This document shows positions 61,327-64,000 of a stretch of 64,000 bases of DNA, in pieces. A program made the translations under genes and the position numbers. Location: assembly GCF_024029335.1 (NCBI RefSeq), contig NZ_CP097116.1, positions 930,001 through 994,000 on the forward strand. The letters are read 5' to 3'. The notes below the pieces were generated by a model. That model worked only from the letters and a program-made list of their open reading frames with translations, did not search any database and was not told the DNA's origin. The stretch comes from Fructilactobacillus myrtifloralis (lineage in GTDB: Bacteria; Bacillota; Bacilli; Lactobacillales; Lactobacillaceae). Within the stretch, counting starts at the first letter, position 1. Each line of letters starts with the position of its first letter.

Positions 61327-64000
61327 ATGCCCCAAAGAACGGACGTTAAAAAAATCATGGTAATTGGCTCTGGTCCAATCATTATTGGCCAAGCCGCTGA
61401 ATTTGATTACTCTGGAACCCAGGCATGCCTGGCTCTAAAAGAATTGGGCTATGAAGTAGTTTTGGTAAACTCCAATCCGGCAACGATTATGACGGATCGG
61501 GAAGTGGCCGATGAAGTGTACATTGAACCATTAACTCTCGAGTTCGTGACGCGGGTGTTACGCAAGGAGCGTCCGGATGCCATTCTCCCGACCTTGGGGG
61601 GACAGCAGGGGTTGAACATGGCCAAGGAACTTTCCGACGCTGGAGTTTTAGATGAACTACAGATTCAACTGCTTGGAACGGATCTAGCGGCCATCAACGA
61701 AGCCGAAGACCGGGAACAATTCCGGGATTTAATGCGCGAACTTGGAGAACCAGTGCCAGAATCGACGATTGCGACCACCACGGAGCAGGCTCTCGCCTTT
61801 GCGGAACAACACGGTTATCCCGTGATTGTTCGCCCGGCCTTTACGATGGGCGGCACTGGTGGGGGAATTGCCCACGACGAAGCACAGTTGGCAGAAATTG
61901 CCGCGAACGGGCTGGAACTATCGCCGGTGACCCAGGTCTTAATTGAACAAAGTATCGCTGGCTACAAGGAAATTGAATTTGAAGTGATGCGCGACCACGC
62001 AGATAACGCGATGGTGGTCTGCAATATGGAAAACTTTGACCCGGTTGGCATTCACACGGGAGATTCAATCGTTTTTGCCCCCACGCAAACCCTTTCGGAT
62101 GATGAAGTCCAAATGCTGCGGGACGCCGCGTTACGCATTATTCGCGCCCTGAAAATTGAAGGGGGCTGTAACGTTCAGCTGGCCTTGGATCCAAATAGCA
62201 TGCACTACTACGTGATTGAGGTAAACCCCCGGGTGAGTCGGTCCAGTGCGCTAGCTTCCAAGGCGACCGGCTATCCGATTGCTCGGATTGCCGCCAAAAT
62301 TGCGGTCGGGTTAAACCTGGATGAAATCATGAACCCCGTCACGGGGACGACTTACGCTGAATTTGAACCCGCCCTAGATTACGTGGTTTGCAAAATTCCC
62401 CGCTGGCCGTTTGATAAGTTTACCCAGGCAGATCGCCACCTTGGGACGCAAATGAAAGCAACCGGAGAAGTCATGGCGATTGAACGAACGGTTGAAGGAT
62501 CCATCTTAAAGGCCGTGCGGTCGTTAGACATTGATCTAAAGGACCTTGATGATCCGGCTTTGCATGACCTTAGTCAGGCAGAGTTAGAAGCGGGATTAGT
62601 TGAGGCTCGTGACGATCGCCTCTTTTACCTGTACGAAGCATTGCGCCGCGGGGTTTCCATTGACCAGCTAGCAGCCCTGACGAAGATTCACATTTTCTTT
62701 TTGGATAAGCTGTTACACATCTTGGAGCTTAGCCAAGCCTTAGTTGCGGAACCGGGAGACCTGGCGACTCTAAAGGAGGCCAAGCGGTACGGCTTTTCCG
62801 ATGCCACGATTTCCAAGCTGTGGAATCAGTCTGAAACGGCGATTCGGACGCATCGATTAGAAAATGGGATTGTTCCAGTTTATAAGATGGTCGATACCTG
62901 TGCCGGTGAGTTTGAATCGCAAACACCGTACTTTTACAGTACTTACGAATGGGAAAATGAGAGTCAGGTTAGTCAGAAGCCAGCGGTGCTAGTCTTAGGT
63001 TCGGGACCAATTCGGATTGGACAGGGAGTCGAGTTTGACTACGCTACGGTTCATTCGGTAGAAGCGATTAAGCAGGCGGGCTACGAAGCCATCATCATGA
63101 ACAATAATCCAGAGACCGTTTCGACGGATGCTTCCATTTCTGACAAACTGTACTTTGAACCACTGACGGTGGAAGAAGTGCTCAACGTGATTGATTTGGA
63201 ACAACCACTTGGAGTCGTAGTCCAGTTTGGAGGGCAAACGGCAATCAACCTAGCGGAACCACTGGCAGAGCACGGGGTTAAGATCCTGGGAACCAGCGTG
63301 GCCGATGTGAACCGCGCTGAAGATCGGGATGAATTTGACCAAGTCATCAAAAAGTTAGGCATTCCGCAACCAGTGGGGGGCACTGCCACAGATCCAGCTA
63401 CGGCGCTCCAAATTGCTGACCAAATTGGGTACCCAGTCCTAGTCCGGCCTAGTTATGTTCTCGGTGGGCGGGCCATGGAGATCGTCCGGCGTCGTGAAGA
63501 CCTGGAAAACTACATGGAAAATGCAGTCCGAGTATCGCACGATCATCCCGTGTTAATTGACCAGTATCTGACCGGAAAAGAATGTGAAGTGGATGCCATC
63601 AGTGATGGCAAGACGGTGCTGATTCCGGGCATCATGGAACACATTGAACGGGCCGGAGTTCACTCCGGAGATTCGATGGCCGTCTATCCATCCCAAACGT
63701 TGTCAGAACACGTTAAACAACAAATCGTGGCGTATACGGAAAAGCTGGCACTGGAGTTACACTGTGTGGGTCTCATGAACATTCAGTTCGTAGTGCATAA
63801 CGACCAGGCTTACGTGATCGAAGTGAACCCGCGGGCAAGTCGGACGGTCCCGTTCCTTAGCAAGGTCACCGGGATTCCAATGGCTCAGGTAGCCACCAAA
63901 GCCATTCTTGGCGAGAGTTTAGCTAGCCAGGGGTATCACTCTGGATTGGCTCCCGAAGGCAAACTGGTGCACGTTAAGGCCCCGGTCTTCTCGTTCTCGA
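61327..64000 (+). CDS. carB: Carbamoyl-phosphate synthase large subunit (3' end beyond window)
   Basis: Makes carbamoyl phosphate from bicarbonate, ammonia and two ATP. About 891 of roughly 1060 residues are present. First ATP-grasp half: [33 protein letters not shown] near residue 175; second half repeats the pattern at [18 protein letters not shown] near 558 and [15 protein letters not shown] near 712. ATG at 61327 follows GAAAGGTGACGAAC, 15 bp after carA. The frame stays open to the end. Confidence 0.96.
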   Translation, partial: MPQRTDVKKIMVIGSGPIIIGQAAEFDYSGTQACLALKELGYEVVLVNSNPATIMTDREVADEVYIEPLTLEFVTRVLRKERPDAILPTLGGQQGLNMAKELSDAGVLDELQIQLLGTDLAAINEAEDREQFRDLMRELGEPVPESTIATTTEQALAFAEQHGYPVIVRPAFTMGGTGGGIAHDEAQLAEIAANGLELSPVTQVLIEQSIAGYKEIEFEVMRDHADNAMVVCNMENFDPVGIHTGDSIVFAPTQTLSDDEVQMLRDAALRIIRALKIEGGCNVQLALDPNSMHYYVIEVNPRVSRSSALASKATGYPIARIAAKIAVGLNLDEIMNPVTGTTYAEFEPALDYVVCKIPRWPFDKFTQADRHLGTQMKATGEVMAIERTVEGSILKAVRSLDIDLKDLDDPALHDLSQAELEAGLVEARDDRLFYLYEALRRGVSIDQLAALTKIHIFFLDKLLHILELSQALVAEPGDLATLKEAKRYGFSDATISKLWNQSETAIRTHRLENGIVPVYKMVDTCAGEFESQTPYFYSTYEWENESQVSQKPAVLVLGSGPIRIGQGVEFDYATVHSVEAIKQAGYEAIIMNNNPETVSTDASISDKLYFEPLTVEEVLNVIDLEQPLGVVVQFGGQTAINLAEPLAEHGVKILGTSVADVNRAEDRDEFDQVIKKLGIPQPVGGTATDPATALQIADQIGYPVLVRPSYVLGGRAMEIVRRREDLENYMENAVRVSHDHPVLIDQYLTGKECEVDAISDGKTVLIPGIMEHIERAGVHSGDSMAVYPSQTLSEHVKQQIVAYTEKLALELHCVGLMNIQFVVHNDQAYVIEVNPRASRTVPFLSKVTGIPMAQVATKAILGESLASQGYHSGLAPEGKLVHVKAPVFSFS

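Overview
The window is the chromosomal replication-origin region of a Gram-positive, low-to-moderate GC lactic acid bacterium of the family Lactobacillaceae. Evidence: the conserved block rpmH-rnpA-yidC-jag-mnmE-mnmG to the left of dnaA and dnaN-rlbA-recF-gyrB-gyrA-rpsF-ssb-rpsR-gdpP-rplI-dnaB to the right; a 16S rRNA of Lactobacillus type; a citrate lyase cluster; a pyruvate oxidase; PepC and PepN peptidases; a MucBP surface protein. A heterofermentative, Fructilactobacillus-like lineage is my best guess, but it is only inferred. Almost every gene points away from the origin (minus strand left of about 19.5 kb, plus strand right of it). Exceptions are the 1182 hydrolase, the menA-like gene with tRNA-Lys, and the MFS exporter at 49187.

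Left arm, 1-19.5 kb. cls (cut by the window edge), a Cys-nucleophile alpha/beta hydrolase, pepC, a MucBP surface protein, signal peptidase lepB, an esterase, the citrate fermentation operon mae-citC-citD-citE-citF-(terminator)-citX-citG read right to left, a second hydrolase, then mnmG, mnmE, jag, yidC, rnpA, rpmH. The citrate operon cleaves citrate to acetate plus oxaloacetate and decarboxylates oxaloacetate to pyruvate. It has its own promoter with a 17-bp perfect palindrome at the expected start point, but no transporter or regulator gene beside it.

Origin, 19.5-21.5 kb. DnaA boxes lie both upstream of dnaA and between dnaA and dnaN (bipartite oriC). Three identical parS-like 16-mers sit at 15.6, 26.1 and 35.3 kb, with a fourth, diverged one inside pepC. 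No parA/parB genes lie in the window.

Right arm, 22-53 kb. Replication, single-strand binding, ribosomal protein and c-di-AMP phosphodiesterase genes; guaC with a candidate PurR box pair; a DMT-family transporter; a menA-like prenyltransferase; tRNA-Lys; the walRKHIJ cell-wall regulatory operon; a 500-bp noncoding stretch with a second cluster of perfect DnaA boxes; rlmH; a YibE/F membrane protein pair; pyruvate oxidase with a cre site; a TauE/SafE transporter; an unlisted 49-residue membrane protein; an MFS exporter; pepN.

Far right, 53-64 kb. A complete rRNA operon (two promoters, boxA, 16S, tRNA-Ile, tRNA-Ala, 23S, 5S, terminator), a dicarboxylate/amino acid symporter, and carA-carB behind a leader with two PyrR-type hairpins and a terminator; carB runs off the end.

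The most unusual signals are regulatory or structural: the second DnaA-box cluster with a duplicated 23-bp unit (43365-43678), the variant parS set, the citrate promoter palindrome, the terminator inside the citrate operon, the two-hairpin leader of mnmE, and the doubled PyrR hairpins before carA. I found no CRISPR array, insertion sequence or prophage.
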